Source: JBDHTQ01 sp039808765
GTDB taxonomy: Bacteria; Pseudomonadota; Alphaproteobacteria; UBA2400
Length of the DNA stretch: 64,000 bases
Assembly (NCBI GenBank): GCA_039808765.1
Contig: JBDHTQ010000003.1
Location: forward strand, 62,001 to 126,000
Direction of reading: 5' to 3'
The position numbers and the translations under genes were made by a program. Of the stretch, positions 44,915-54,615 are shown piece after piece; positions within the stretch are counted from its first letter, which is position 1; every line of letters starts with the position of its first letter. A model generated the notes under the pieces. It was given only the letters and a program-made list of their open reading frames with translations, was not told where the DNA came from and searched no databases.

Positions 44915-47900
44915 TTTACCGGGGAGGTGGGGGGGCTTTGATCTGGGGTTTGCAGCGGAACGTTTTCAGTTGATGCGGATGGTGTGTCGCTCGAGACAGG
45001 TGACATTTGAGTCGATGCGCCCGGTGCCGTGTCAGCAGACGAGCCTGTCGTAGGCTGGGACAGAGGTGCTTCTTCCCCTGCACCTAGAACGGTAATGATT
45101 GAGCTTTGTAAACGTGTGTAGTGACTGGGAATGTACATATCTTCGATGTAGCTTCCCGGAAGCACAAACGTGCCTGGTGTTACCGCTCGCACCAAATACA
45201 CGACTTTAAACGGTGACGAGGTGTCGCTATAACTTTTGTGCAATGTTAGTGCAGCGAGATAACGATCGGCACGCATTTCAACAGAGTCAGGGTCAGTGAT
45301 ATTATCACCCAACCATGTCATACCTTCTTCTAAATCATTTTGAAAGAGGCGAACGTTTTCGATTTCAAAACCTGCGGGAAGCATATCAACCAGCATAAGA
45401 TTTTCTCGCGTGTCAGCTTGAGAATTTCCTTCAATCACGACAACGAGCAAATCATTTTGATGTACGTATGAAAGGGACGATATCTCTTCACCATTTGGAT
45501 GATAAAATTTGCGTGTTAGGCCAAAATCCTTTGTTGATGAGGCCGACGATAAATCTTTGCTAACACTGGAAGTTGTTGTCGATGCGTAAATCGACGTGTC
45601 ACCTTTATTTTCAACAGTTAAAGTTGTGTTTTGCGTAAACGTGCGAGCAAACTGTTTAATCCCATTAAAAGGTTGTGAATCGACGTTTATCGTGAAGGGT
45701 TTGTTGTTATCTCCAAAGGCATGTTTTGCCATTATCAGCCATATTTTTTCTTGTGTACTATAGTAAAAATAGTCATCTGATTGAGATAGTTTTGTGGCTA
45801 AATCGTTCAGTCGCAGGGCAAGGGTTGAGGGATCAACGATATTTTCTTCTTTTTCAATGGTAATGGTTGCAGCTTCATCACGGAGAAGCGAGCCATAGGT
45901 ATAATGGCGCCGCATATTTTCGGTTGAAGCTGATGCTAACGGTTGGTCAAGCAGAGGTAAAATTTTGTTGTAGCGATCTTGATCACCAATCATTTTAAGC
46001 GCAGCCAAAACGTGTACCTGTGCAAGGCGGCTTGTTAGTTTTTCTCCATATGTGTCAGCAAAATACTGTAAGTCGGGAGCCGTGATGGCTTGATTTTTTG
46101 CCAAGACATAAAAGGCATAGGCAAGGGACGGTGTAAAGTATTCGTCCTGATTAACGCGTTCCGTGGCGAGGCCAAGATAGCTCAAGAGATTGTTCATCAA
46201 GGGGGCAGGAACATCGCCATTTTCTTTACGCAGGCGTGTTAAAAAATCCCCTATATAAGCGCTGAGCCATAAATCTTCAGAACTTCGTGTATCCCAAAGA
46301 CCAATTGCACCATTGCTCTGTTGTCTATCAGCCAATTTAGAAACGGCCACGTTCATCCAATGTTTTATATCCATGCTATCGGCATCCAGACCAATGGTCG
46401 GGCCATACAAAAGCGCCAAAGCCGTGCTGGTGGTTTGTTCGGAACAGCCATAAGGATAATGAAGCAGATTTTTAAAGAGGCTTAGGGTGTCAATTTCCAG
46501 CGCAGGTGTGATGTGTAAGGCCCCCTCAAATGTTCCGGCCACAAACGGCGCATTGTTGCCAATTGAAAGAGTTTGTGAGGCATGGGGTGCGATAATCGTT
46601 ATTTGCTGATGTGCCGTTGTGGGATTGGGTGTGCGCACAGACAGGTTGAATTCTCTCGTTAATGAAAAATCTCCTTTATTGTTACCTGCTTCGCCATTGA
46701 TTGAAATTTGCAGCGCGCCATCGCCTACTTCTGTGGCAGAAATCGTCATCGGGATGGCAGCTTGCTGTCCGGGCTTGAGGTTGATTTTTTGTTCAGAGTT
46801 TTCGTTGAGCTGAAGGGGCGTGGTTGCTTTTACGCTGATGGTAAATTGCTGCTCGGGAAGATCAAGATTATTGAGACTTAATGTTAACTTCGCTTTATCG
46901 TTTGGCGCTAAAAACCGTGGCATCATCAAATCTGCAACCAGCGGTGAGCGGACGGTCATGTCTTGCTGTGTTTGTCCGGTTTGTGATTTTGTCCACGCCA
47001 TTGCCATCAATCGCAAGCGACCGTTAAAGTCGGGGATGGTGAGCGGAATTTGTGCCACACCATCTACAACATCAACAATGCCAGAGAAAAGCGAAACAAC
47101 TTCTGTGGTTTGTTTAGGAAGGTTTTTAAGTTGACTGTTTTCATCAATGTCATCAGCACCTTCGCGCAGACGTCCCAACTTGCCAATAGAAGCATCAATC
47201 AACGCATCATAAACGTCATAAAGTTTGACCGCTAATTGCTTCTGTGAAAGAAACCACTCCGACGGATTGGGGCTTTGATAGTCTGTTAATTGCAAAATGC
47301 CGTCGTCAACAGCAGAAAGCGTAACATAAGCTGAACCCGTTTTAATGCCGTCTACATGTACTTTGGCAAGCACTGTTTGTGATGGAGTGATTTGTGTTGG
47401 CGCTTCAATTGAAACGGCGAGTTGCTTATCACTGGTATCTAAGGGAATCCATTTCACGCCCAGGGCGCGACGCAGAGGGGATTTGTTTTTATCGGGGGTT
47501 GAATCCGTTTTACCAGGCTGTTGAACGGCACTTACCAGAACATAAAATCCTGACACTGCATTCGCTGGTACAGCCAGTGTGATATCCTGACCCGTGGGTG
47601 AAAGGGTTTTATAAAGCGGTTCGCTTAATGTGCCTGTTGCAGCGAGAATGGTCGCATCGGCAAGATAGGGTGAGTTGATGTGGACGGTCACATTGCCGTT
47701 AGGGCGGGCGGGTCTTTTGGCATCACTCGTAATTGTTACTGCATCGGGTTCATTATTTTTCTGCGGCGCGTTCCACCAACCCGTATAGAAGCGGTAGGAA
47801 CTGGCAATCTTTGAATTGTCTAAATCTCGCACTTCCAAGCGGTAAGAGGCGTCTTTTAATGTGACATTCAACGGGGTTGGTGTTTGTGCGTTAAGGGCGA

Positions 47901-50025
47901 TGTGTCCGCTGCTGACTTCGGTCGAGATCGTGCGCGGCTCATAAAACCAGCGTGAACCATGGGTTGACCAGATGTAATCGGTGTCTTCACGATAAAGCGT
48001 CCATTGTACATGGGGGCGCTCTTGCAGTGTTTCTTTCTCATCAAGGGCGATAATTTTAAATTGAGCCTGTGTATTTTCAGCAAAAGATTTTCCTGAGGAA
48101 GAAATTCCCAAATACAAATCTTGTGCAAAAATAGTCTGCTTGAACTGGGCATTTATTGGTCGCCCGCCGATATCATAGAGATTGACGACAACTCGGCCTA
48201 AAAGCGGTGCACTCGAGTCAGGTGACAGTTCAGCCGGGATGGTAACCTCGGCCTTTCCATGTTCATCAGTTTCGAATGTCTCCAGTGAAGTTTGCGTGTT
48301 TTCAACCTGTTCTTGCTCTAAACCGAATTGATAGTCGGCATATTTTTCAAATGGTGTAACCGCTTTACTAAAAAAAAGAGTGCCGTCACCTTGAAGGTTT
48401 TGGGCCGGTGCACCATAAAGAAAATTCGCTGCAATGTTTATCTTGTTTTGTTCGTTTGGTGAGAAGTAAGGTTGGCTTGGCGTAATCGTCATTTCGAGAC
48501 GGGGTGGTTGAAAATCTTCAACCTGAAAAGTCGCATGGCCGATGGCATTTAACTTAGGGTCTGTTTTGATGTCGATCGACCACGTTCCGCCCGGCGAGGC
48601 ATTCGACGTCGGATAATCAAACGTATATCCGCCTTGTTTGGGGGCATCAAGTTGCAGCGTTTGTGCCAATGCACCATTCGGACGATAAATTTCAGCAATT
48701 ATGGGCTGAGAGAGGGGCGCTTGCAAAATGAGATCTCTTAATAAGACGGTAGCGTGGATGGTTTCTCCAGGACGATAAACACCACGTTCTGTCACGATAT
48801 ATGCATCAAGATCTTCAGGCTGTGTGCGACCGGTACTTCCACGATCGTTCAATGCAATTGTTTTAGAGTCGGACAAATCAAGGTAGGAAAAACTTGCTCC
48901 ATTCTTGTCTTGCGCAACCAGCAAACGCGGTGCATTGCTCTCTTCACCACGGAGCAGGCCGTTGGCAAAATGAGCAATACCACGATCGTCGGTTTTGGCT
49001 TGCCCAAGAAGTTCATTGTTAATGGCATAAAGTTGGATATCGAGGTTGGGGAGCAGCTTATTCGTGATCAAATCGCGTGCAGTTACAAGCAGGCCGTCGC
49101 CACTTTTAAATGCTGAAAGGCCAATATTTGTCAACACAAACCACTGTGTCGGCACATCATTATAACCTGAGTCTTCAGTGTCTTCTGAGACAGGCTGGCT
49201 ATCCGTATCAGATGAATCCTTAAGGCTCACAAAGGACGTTATCGTGACTGCATAGATACCCGGTTTTGGTTTTTTAAGAATATCTTTGACGGGGATAAGT
49301 GTCGTTGTAACTGTGTTTTTTTGGCTTTCAATATCAAGGGATCCTTCGTACACTTTTTCGGCAATGCTGGACTGTAAACGGTCCAAACGATATCCATAAA
49401 GTGTTCGTCCTACGTCGTTATCTACCAATGCATTGACTAAACTGCGATCATTAATGCGAATGACTTTAATTTTTGCCGAACGAACGTTTGTTGTCAACAA
49501 AGGCAGGCCGCTCAATGGTTGGTTGGCGAGAATGGTACCGTCGCCTTTAAAATTCACAACGGGTTCGTGATCGGGGAGCGTGATGGACTGTGTTACATCT
49601 TCTGCAAGAGCCGAGCCATCAGCGCCACTTAAGCCTTTTAGAAATGTAAAGTTGTAGGTTTCGCCGTTTTTCAGCCCGCTGATGCAGATTTTTCCGTCAT
49701 TTGCAGCCCACCCATAATCACCTTGCGGGGTAACACTGACGTAGGTTTTAAGGTCATAGTCGTTGAGCATAATTGACGACGAAAAGGTAAAGCATGGTTG
49801 TGGCATGCCATTAACCGTATCGACATCGCTCTCGGTAAAATTAAGAGGTTGAGGCTGCTCATTATTAGGTGCAGCTTGCGGCACGGCTTGTGTCGGTATT
49901 TCGGCGGAAGACTTGTCAGAGGATTCAGCTGGTGCTTCAACAGAGGATGACGCGTTGCTTGAAAGGATCGCTTGCGTTGTTGCAAAAGCGAAAGTTGCCA
50001 AAAAAAGCATAGACCGAAAGTGCAT
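44911..50025 (-). CDS. yfhM: bacterial alpha-2-macroglobulin (YfhM type)
   Basis: A 1704-residue exported protein thought to trap proteases in the periplasm, partnered with PBP1C. A signal peptide (MHFRSMLFLATFAFATTQA) precedes MG domains. The thioester motif CSEQ at about residue 1194 (codons 46435-46446) lies in YPYGCSEQTTSTALALLYG and is intact, so this is the reactive, thioester-bearing class. A C-terminal bacterial domain follows, then a Pro/Ser/Thr-rich tail. In contrast to E. coli YfhM it has no lipobox. AGGGGAA sets the ATG at 50025. Confidence 0.95.
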   Translation of the reverse strand: MHFRSMLFLATFAFATTQAILSSNASSSVEAPAESSDKSSAEIPTQAVPQAAPNNEQPQPLNFTESDVDTVNGMPQPCFTFSSSIMLNDYDLKTYVSVTPQGDYGWAANDGKICISGLKNGETYNFTFLKGLSGADGSALAEDVTQSITLPDHEPVVNFKGDGTILANQPLSGLPLLTTNVRSAKIKVIRINDRSLVNALVDNDVGRTLYGYRLDRLQSSIAEKVYEGSLDIESQKNTVTTTLIPVKDILKKPKPGIYAVTITSFVSLKDSSDTDSQPVSEDTEDSGYNDVPTQWFVLTNIGLSAFKSGDGLLVTARDLITNKLLPNLDIQLYAINNELLGQAKTDDRGIAHFANGLLRGEESNAPRLLVAQDKNGASFSYLDLSDSKTIALNDRGSTGRTQPEDLDAYIVTERGVYRPGETIHATVLLRDLILQAPLSQPIIAEIYRPNGALAQTLQLDAPKQGGYTFDYPTSNASPGGTWSIDIKTDPKLNAIGHATFQVEDFQPPRLEMTITPSQPYFSPNEQNKINIAANFLYGAPAQNLQGDGTLFFSKAVTPFEKYADYQFGLEQEQVENTQTSLETFETDEHGKAEVTIPAELSPDSSAPLLGRVVVNLYDIGGRPINAQFKQTIFAQDLYLGISSSGKSFAENTQAQFKIIALDEKETLQERPHVQWTLYREDTDYIWSTHGSRWFYEPRTISTEVSSGHIALNAQTPTPLNVTLKDASYRLEVRDLDNSKIASSYRFYTGWWNAPQKNNEPDAVTITSDAKRPARPNGNVTVHINSPYLADATILAATGTLSEPLYKTLSPTGQDITLAVPANAVSGFYVLVSAVQQPGKTDSTPDKNKSPLRRALGVKWIPLDTSDKQLAVSIEAPTQITPSQTVLAKVHVDGIKTGSAYVTLSAVDDGILQLTDYQSPNPSEWFLSQKQLAVKLYDVYDALIDASIGKLGRLREGADDIDENSQLKNLPKQTTEVVSLFSGIVDVVDGVAQIPLTIPDFNGRLRLMAMAWTKSQTGQTQQDMTVRSPLVADLMMPRFLAPNDKAKLTLSLNNLDLPEQQFTISVKATTPLQLNENSEQKINLKPGQQAAIPMTISATEVGDGALQISINGEAGNNKGDFSLTREFNLSVRTPNPTTAHQQITIIAPHASQTLSIGNNAPFVAGTFEGALHITPALEIDTLSLFKNLLHYPYGCSEQTTSTALALLYGPTIGLDADSMDIKHWMNVAVSKLADRQQSNGAIGLWDTRSSEDLWLSAYIGDFLTRLRKENGDVPAPLMNNLLSYLGLATERVNQDEYFTPSLAYAFYVLAKNQAITAPDLQYFADTYGEKLTSRLAQVHVLAALKMIGDQDRYNKILPLLDQPLASASTENMRRHYTYGSLLRDEAATITIEKEENIVDPSTLALRLNDLATKLSQSDDYFYYSTQEKIWLIMAKHAFGDNNKPFTINVDSQPFNGIKQFARTFTQNTTLTVENKGDTSIYASTTTSSVSKDLSSASSTKDFGLTRKFYHPNGEEISSLSYVHQNDLLVVVIEGNSQADTRENLMLVDMLPAGFEIENVRLFQNDLEEGMTWLGDNITDPDSVEMRADRYLAALTLHKSYSDTSSPFKVVYLVRAVTPGTFVLPGSYIEDMYIPSHYTRLQSSIITVLGAGEEAPLSQPTTGSSADTAPGASTQMSPVSSDTPSASTENVPLQTPDQSPPTSPVK

Positions 50026-50125
50026 TGCGCTGTTCCCCTGAAAGATCTTGTTTTTTGCCTCTCGGAGCATAGGCGTTGTTGTGCTTTATGGATAGAGCGA
50101 AAGAAGAGACGAAAAGATTAATTTT

Positions 50126-50527
50126 TTATGGAGAAGCGTGCGAAGCCATGCGTTCTGCGCGTACTCTCTCAATAACTTGAGTGTATTGAGCTCGCGGCAA
50201 ATTATTTATATGAGGTAATTCAATGCCAAAATGTGTCATTGCGGCTAACAATTCAGGCCATTTAAAATCTGTTGATTCTGGTTTGTCAAAAGGAGAGCAT
50301 TGTTGTTGAACGATTTGTTCAAATAGATGCTTTGCGCGAATAAAAGGAACGAGATCCTCAGGGCGGGTTGTCTGAGGATTAAGTCCAAATTCCGCACATA
50401 ATGCTCGAAGCTGGGCTTCACTCGAGCGGTAGTATCGATTGCGGCGCTCCCTAAAGTCAAGCTTTAAGCAAACGAGCGCCTGAAATTCCTTTGAAGGACC
50501 TTCTTGTTTTCGTATACGACGTTTCAT
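50126..50527 (-). CDS. hypothetical protein, 133 residues
   Basis: A small basic soluble protein with a KRRIRKQEG start, then KLDFRERRNRYYRSSEAQLRALCAEFGLNPQTTRPEDLVPFIRAKHLFEQIV. It is mostly helical, with no motif that I recognise. It begins 28 bases after alaS and ends 100 bases before the macroglobulin start, so it may be co-transcribed with both. The ATG has no clear ribosome binding site. Confidence 0.55.
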   Translation of the reverse strand: MKRRIRKQEGPSKEFQALVCLKLDFRERRNRYYRSSEAQLRALCAEFGLNPQTTRPEDLVPFIRAKHLFEQIVQQQCSPFDKPESTDFKWPELLAAMTHFGIELPHINNLPRAQYTQVIERVRAERMASHASP

Positions 50528-50555
50528 GCGTTTGAACCTAAAAATTGTTAAAAAA

Positions 50556-52433
50556 CTACTTTGTCAAGACAGCCTTGATGCGACGCACACCTTGCGCGGA
50601 GCTCTCTTCTTTTTGAATAACAAATGTGCCATAGGGTTTTAAAACAGCCGTCGACTCAATATGCGGACCACCGCATAATTCACGACTCCAGATTGTGCCA
50701 TGCGCGTCAGAGAACTCATAAACTTTCACAATATCGGGGTATTTTTCCCAAAAGCTACCTTCAACACCTTCATCTTTAGCTTGTTGTTTTGGCATTTCGA
50801 CCATGCGCATTGAAGCTTCAGCTTCAATGGCGGCATTCACGTAATTTTCGACAGCTTTTTTCTGTTCATCTGTCATTTTTTCATGATGACTGAAGTCAAA
50901 CCGTGCGCGCTCAGCCGTGATGTTGCTCCCTTTTTGATGGACATGATCACCCAAAACTTTTCGCAGTCCAGCCAGCATCAAGTGCGTTACGGAGTGTAGT
51001 GCAGTTGTGACTTCGCTGTGGTCAGCCAATCCGCCTTTAAATTTGCCCGCTGCTGCGGTGCGACTTTTTTCCGTATGGGCTTGGGCCGCGCGGGCAAAAC
51101 CGTTGGGATCGGAAAGAGCGCTGTTGTTTTCTGCTAAGAATTCTTCTGTCAGTTCACGCGGAAAACCGAATGTCTCGTAAAAATAAAAGGCTGTTTCACC
51201 ATCAACCTGCCCTTTTTGTGCCAGATGTTGTCGTAATTCTTTTTCACCGCTTTGGAGCGTTTTTTGAAAAAGGTTTTCTTCGTTGAGAATAATAGTGAGA
51301 ATTTCATTTTTGCGCGCGGTAAGGTTGGGATATGCCGTCGCTTCATCAATATAAATGGCCGCAATTTCTGTCATAAACGGAGCCTGCAAACCAAGCTTGC
51401 GGCCCACACGAATGGCACGGCGCATCAACCGTCGGGTCACATAACCCGCATCCACATTTGAGGGCACGGCACCATCGCCGATTAAAAACGTGGCTGCACG
51501 AGTATGATCAAGGATAATGCGAAAGTTTTTCTGCGCCGCTTCATATGATGTTCCCGTTAAGGCCGAAAGTTTTTTAATTGGATTGGTAAAAAAAGCGCTC
51601 AAATAAATGTCTGGGTTGCCGTTCATCGCGGCGGCGATGCGCTCAAGGCCACCGCCGTAGTCAATGTTAGGGCGCGGGAGGGTCTCAAATCCATTGGCCA
51701 CGCGCTTGTGGGACATAAACACGTTGTTCCCGATTTCAAGAAAGCGAGGCGTATCTGTCGCTGGATGATCTTTTGGATCACCTGCGGGGTCAAAATCGAA
51801 GAACATTTCGCTGTCTGGACCACCAGGTTCTCCTAAAGGCATTTTTTCGGGACGCCCTGATCGACTCCACCAGTTTTCACCTTCATCATAAAGGAAAATA
51901 CGTCCGCCGCGTGAGACACCATATGACCATGGCTCTTTTTCAACCGTTGGATCGATGCCAACGCTCTTAAACAATTCTGCCCATATGGTGATGGCCTCTT
52001 GGTCCGCCTCAATGTTGAGTGCTGGATTGCCTTGGTAAACACTAACATATAAACGCTGCGGATCAATCTTCAGGACCTCGATTTGCCACCGCCACATAAA
52101 GGTAATCTGTTGTTTTTTAAAGACAGTCGGGTCAGCGCCAAATGCCCATCGTCCGATCATTTCAAAGAACGTAAGGTGCGAGTTATCGCCAACTTCATTA
52201 ATATCGCCGGTACGTACACATTTTTGTACGTTAGAGATATCGTTCCCTGCAGGATGTTTTTCACCTAAGAGAAAGGGGATCATCGGCTGCATGCCGCTGC
52301 CGGTGAAGAGTGTGGTCGGGTCATTTTCCGGCAACAAGCTGGCCGATGGCACATTGACCGACCCTTGTGCGCGCATGAAATCCAAGAAAGATTGGCGTAA
52401 TTCATTGGGATTTGTTTTTAAAGAAGAAGTCAT
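50556..52433 (-). CDS. alaS: alanine-tRNA ligase, short form lacking the C-Ala domain
   Basis: A 625-residue class II synthetase; the usual bacterial AlaRS is about 870. Class II catalytic motifs are in ASLLPENDPTTLFTGSGMQPMIPFLLGEKHPAG, HLTFFEMIGRWAFG and DYGGGLERIAAA. The editing domain has His480/His484 (HSVTHL) and CGGPH (587-591; the usual motif is CGGTH). The protein stops right after GVRRIKAVLTK, so the linker and DHHA1/C-Ala region are absent. The sequence style is that of short AlaRS of Patescibacteria rather than the typical proteobacterial enzyme. GGAG 8 bases upstream fixes ATG 52433. No recA is adjacent. Confidence 0.93.
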   Translation of the reverse strand: MTSSLKTNPNELRQSFLDFMRAQGSVNVPSASLLPENDPTTLFTGSGMQPMIPFLLGEKHPAGNDISNVQKCVRTGDINEVGDNSHLTFFEMIGRWAFGADPTVFKKQQITFMWRWQIEVLKIDPQRLYVSVYQGNPALNIEADQEAITIWAELFKSVGIDPTVEKEPWSYGVSRGGRIFLYDEGENWWSRSGRPEKMPLGEPGGPDSEMFFDFDPAGDPKDHPATDTPRFLEIGNNVFMSHKRVANGFETLPRPNIDYGGGLERIAAAMNGNPDIYLSAFFTNPIKKLSALTGTSYEAAQKNFRIILDHTRAATFLIGDGAVPSNVDAGYVTRRLMRRAIRVGRKLGLQAPFMTEIAAIYIDEATAYPNLTARKNEILTIILNEENLFQKTLQSGEKELRQHLAQKGQVDGETAFYFYETFGFPRELTEEFLAENNSALSDPNGFARAAQAHTEKSRTAAAGKFKGGLADHSEVTTALHSVTHLMLAGLRKVLGDHVHQKGSNITAERARFDFSHHEKMTDEQKKAVENYVNAAIEAEASMRMVEMPKQQAKDEGVEGSFWEKYPDIVKVYEFSDAHGTIWSRELCGGPHIESTAVLKPYGTFVIQKEESSAQGVRRIKAVLTK

Positions 52434-52610
52434 ATCAAATACTCCATAACGCGGCATCATCTCTATCGTTGTGTCTATAGAGGATTCGCAAAAACTTTTC
52501 AACTCAATAGGTCAACGAAAAAGTTAAAAGAGATGCTTGCTAAACCGTAAGAATCGCCATACATACGGCGGAAGTCGTTTTGACATGACAAATGCTTGAA
52601 AGGTCTTTCC

Positions 52611-53141
52611 ATGATGTTTTCGGTGGTTACGCGAGGCTTAGGTGCGGCTGTTTTTTTGGTCGGGGCGCTTTCCAGCGCACAGGCTGACACAACGATTGCC
52701 ACGACGCCACTGGTAAGCTTTGGCGTTGGTTATTTTGACGTGCTTGAAAATATTGAGCAAAATGAAGCAACTGATTTTCGTTTCGAGTATCGCGCCGGAA
52801 AACCGCTCGCTTGGGTCCTTAAGCCAATGTTCGGCGTGGATGTAACAACTGATAAGGCTGGTGGGGCCTTCGGCGGTGTCGTTGCTGATTGGGTGATTAA
52901 TGATCATTGGGTAGTGTCTCCCAGCTTTGCTGCGGGTTTATGGGCAAACGGAGATGGTAAGGATATGGGGTCAGCCATTGAGTTTCGTTCTCAAATGGAA
53001 CTCGGATATCGTTTCGATAACGACTGGCGCATAACCGGGGCTTTTAGCCACATGTCCAATGCTGATATCGGGGACGAAAATCCCGGTGTCGAACAAGTGA
53101 CACTCTATCTGCATATGCCTGCAGATAAGTTGTTTCCTTAA
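52611..53141 (+). CDS. pagL: lipid A 3-O-deacylase, PagL family
   Basis: A 176-residue outer-membrane beta-barrel enzyme that removes the 3-position acyl chain from lipid A. A signal peptide (LGAAVFLVGALSSAQA) precedes alternating hydrophobic strands. The catalytic His-X-Ser-Asn signature is in FSHMSNADIGDENPGVEQ, with the downstream Glu completing the triad. It starts at ATG 52611 (or 52614), with AAAGG 7 bases upstream; the TTG at 52596 is less likely. It would modify the lipid A made by lpxK and lpxL. Confidence 0.88.
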   Translation: MMFSVVTRGLGAAVFLVGALSSAQADTTIATTPLVSFGVGYFDVLENIEQNEATDFRFEYRAGKPLAWVLKPMFGVDVTTDKAGGAFGGVVADWVINDHWVVSPSFAAGLWANGDGKDMGSAIEFRSQMELGYRFDNDWRITGAFSHMSNADIGDENPGVEQVTLYLHMPADKLFP

Positions 53142-53187
53142 TTCTCTGCTATGTCACGCTTGAGGGCTGTCTGAAAGAAATCGCAAA

Positions 53188-53916
53188 ATGTCTTCATCTC
53201 CACTTGTTTCTATTGTGGTTCCGGTTTTTAACGAAGAAGAGAACGTGACGCCATTACTGCTTGAGATTGAAGCTGCATTGGACGGTCGTTTTGATTATGA
53301 AATGATTTTTGTTGATGATCAAAGCAATGATCGTACAGCGGTGATTCTGGGCGAATTACGCGAAACGCATCCTCTTTTGCGGGTTTTGCAGCATGCAAAT
53401 AGAAGCGGCCAAAGCGCAGCAGTGCGATCAGGTGTCAAGGCAGCACGCGGTCAATGGATTGCAACACTTGATGGTGATGGTCAGAATGATCCGGCAGATA
53501 TTCCCTCACTTTTACAACATGCTATCGCGGGGGATGCGTCATTGGGTCTGGTCGGGGGCTTGCGTTTAAAACGGCAGGATACTCTTTCTAAAAAAATTGC
53601 GACGAAAATTGGCAACGGTGTGCGGCAGTTTTTATTGCGCGATGGATGTCGCGATACTGGATGCGGGTTGAAAGTTTTTCGGCGTGAGGCTTTCCTTGAT
53701 ATGCCTGCATTTGCTGCGCTGCATCGTTTTTTGCCCGCACTTTTTCAGTCACGTGGTTGGAAGACCGCATTTTTACCCGTAAATCATCGGCATCGTTTGC
53801 GCGGTGTTTCAAAGTATGGCAACCTGCAGCGTGGGCTGATTGGTATTGTTGATATTATGGGTGTGATTTGGCTGAAGACGCGCGCAAGAAATACTGATGT
53901 TTCTGAAATGTTCTAA
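53188..53916 (+). CDS. glycosyltransferase family 2 protein
   Basis: A 242-residue GT-A fold enzyme of the dolichol-phosphate-mannose-synthase-like group. The N-terminus reads SIVVPVFNEEENVTPLLLEIEAAL, followed by FVDDQSNDRT, a DXD-like LDGDGQNDPADIP and the acceptor segment HRHRLRGVSKYGNLQRG. No C-terminal transmembrane helices are present, unlike ArnC-like proteins. It probably transfers a sugar to a lipid carrier, perhaps for envelope glycan or lipid A modification next to pagL. Confidence 0.9.
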   Translation: MSSSPLVSIVVPVFNEEENVTPLLLEIEAALDGRFDYEMIFVDDQSNDRTAVILGELRETHPLLRVLQHANRSGQSAAVRSGVKAARGQWIATLDGDGQNDPADIPSLLQHAIAGDASLGLVGGLRLKRQDTLSKKIATKIGNGVRQFLLRDGCRDTGCGLKVFRREAFLDMPAFAALHRFLPALFQSRGWKTAFLPVNHRHRLRGVSKYGNLQRGLIGIVDIMGVIWLKTRARNTDVSEMF

Positions 53917-54025
53917 AAATATGATGTTGTTGCTCTGAGAAATTTAAATTTTTTTCGAGTCTTTTCATTTGACGGTTGACGTTTTCTGTCTTGCCTGCCT
54001 ACGATGGTATGTGGAGAGGATAAAC

Positions 54026-54367
54026 GTGCCAGATGTCGAATTAAGGGTTCTTGCTGTTGATTATTACGGCAATAATCGTGTGAATTACCCAAATGGCCAG
54101 TGGGCCAAAATTGATCTTGAGGTCTTTCAGATTTACTCTGGGGTAGGAACAGGCATCGAAAATGCTGGCGCAAGCCTCTATGCACTACCAAATGCATCAA
54201 GCTCGCGAGGAAAACTATTTCATACCGACGTGCTTCGTTTGGTTGTACAAGAGACACCCGAAGAGCTTTTGATGCGCGCAATCAAAGCGAGACTTAAGAT
54301 TTTGGATTTTGAGAATTTTTTTCCAATCTTTCAGGGCGAAACATCGAGTGCCACTTCGGCGTATTAA
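54026..54367 (+). CDS. hypothetical protein, 113 residues
   Basis: The GTG start at 54026 is preceded by GAGAGGA at 5 bases, better than the TTG of a longer frame. The protein begins MPDVELRVLAVDYYGNNRVNYPNGQWAKIDLEVFQIYSGVG and ends DFENFFPIFQGETSSATSAY. It looks like a small beta-rich domain plus helix. No family is recognised. Its stop codon lies 2 bases before the second tandem repeat locus. Confidence 0.55.
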   Translation: MPDVELRVLAVDYYGNNRVNYPNGQWAKIDLEVFQIYSGVGTGIENAGASLYALPNASSSRGKLFHTDVLRLVVQETPEELLMRAIKARLKILDFENFFPIFQGETSSATSAY

Positions 54368-54369
54368 AG

Positions 54370-54466
54370 CAAATCCCGAAAAGATGGGCTCGCAGAGACC
54401 ATCTTTGACGACGTATTTGCGTCAAAAGAAATGAAACAGAGCGCGTCTTGGAGATGCGCTCGAGTT
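54370..54466. repeat. dispersed palindromic repeat, locus 2 unit a
   Basis: A 97-base unit with the same three stem-loops as locus 1 (AAGATGG/CCATCTT, TTTGACG/CGTCAAA, GAGCGC/GCGCTC). It begins 3 bases after the stop of the 54026-54367 gene. Confidence 0.9.
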
Positions 54467-54560
54467 TAAATCCCGAAAAGATGAGCTCGCAGAGACCATC
54501 TTTGACGACGTATTTGCGTCAAAAGAAATGAAACAGAGCGCGTCTTGGAGATGCGCTCGA
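54467..54560. repeat. dispersed palindromic repeat, locus 2 unit b
   Basis: The second tandem copy, nearly identical to unit a: one G to A change within the first stem. It ends 56 bases before the convergent EEP-fold gene. As at locus 1, the pair lies between the 3' ends of two convergent genes. Confidence 0.9.
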
Positions 54561-54615
54561 GCCTCTTTTGGGGTGAGCTTTATTCTGGCTCTTCCATCAA
54601 TGTCATCTCTATCCC

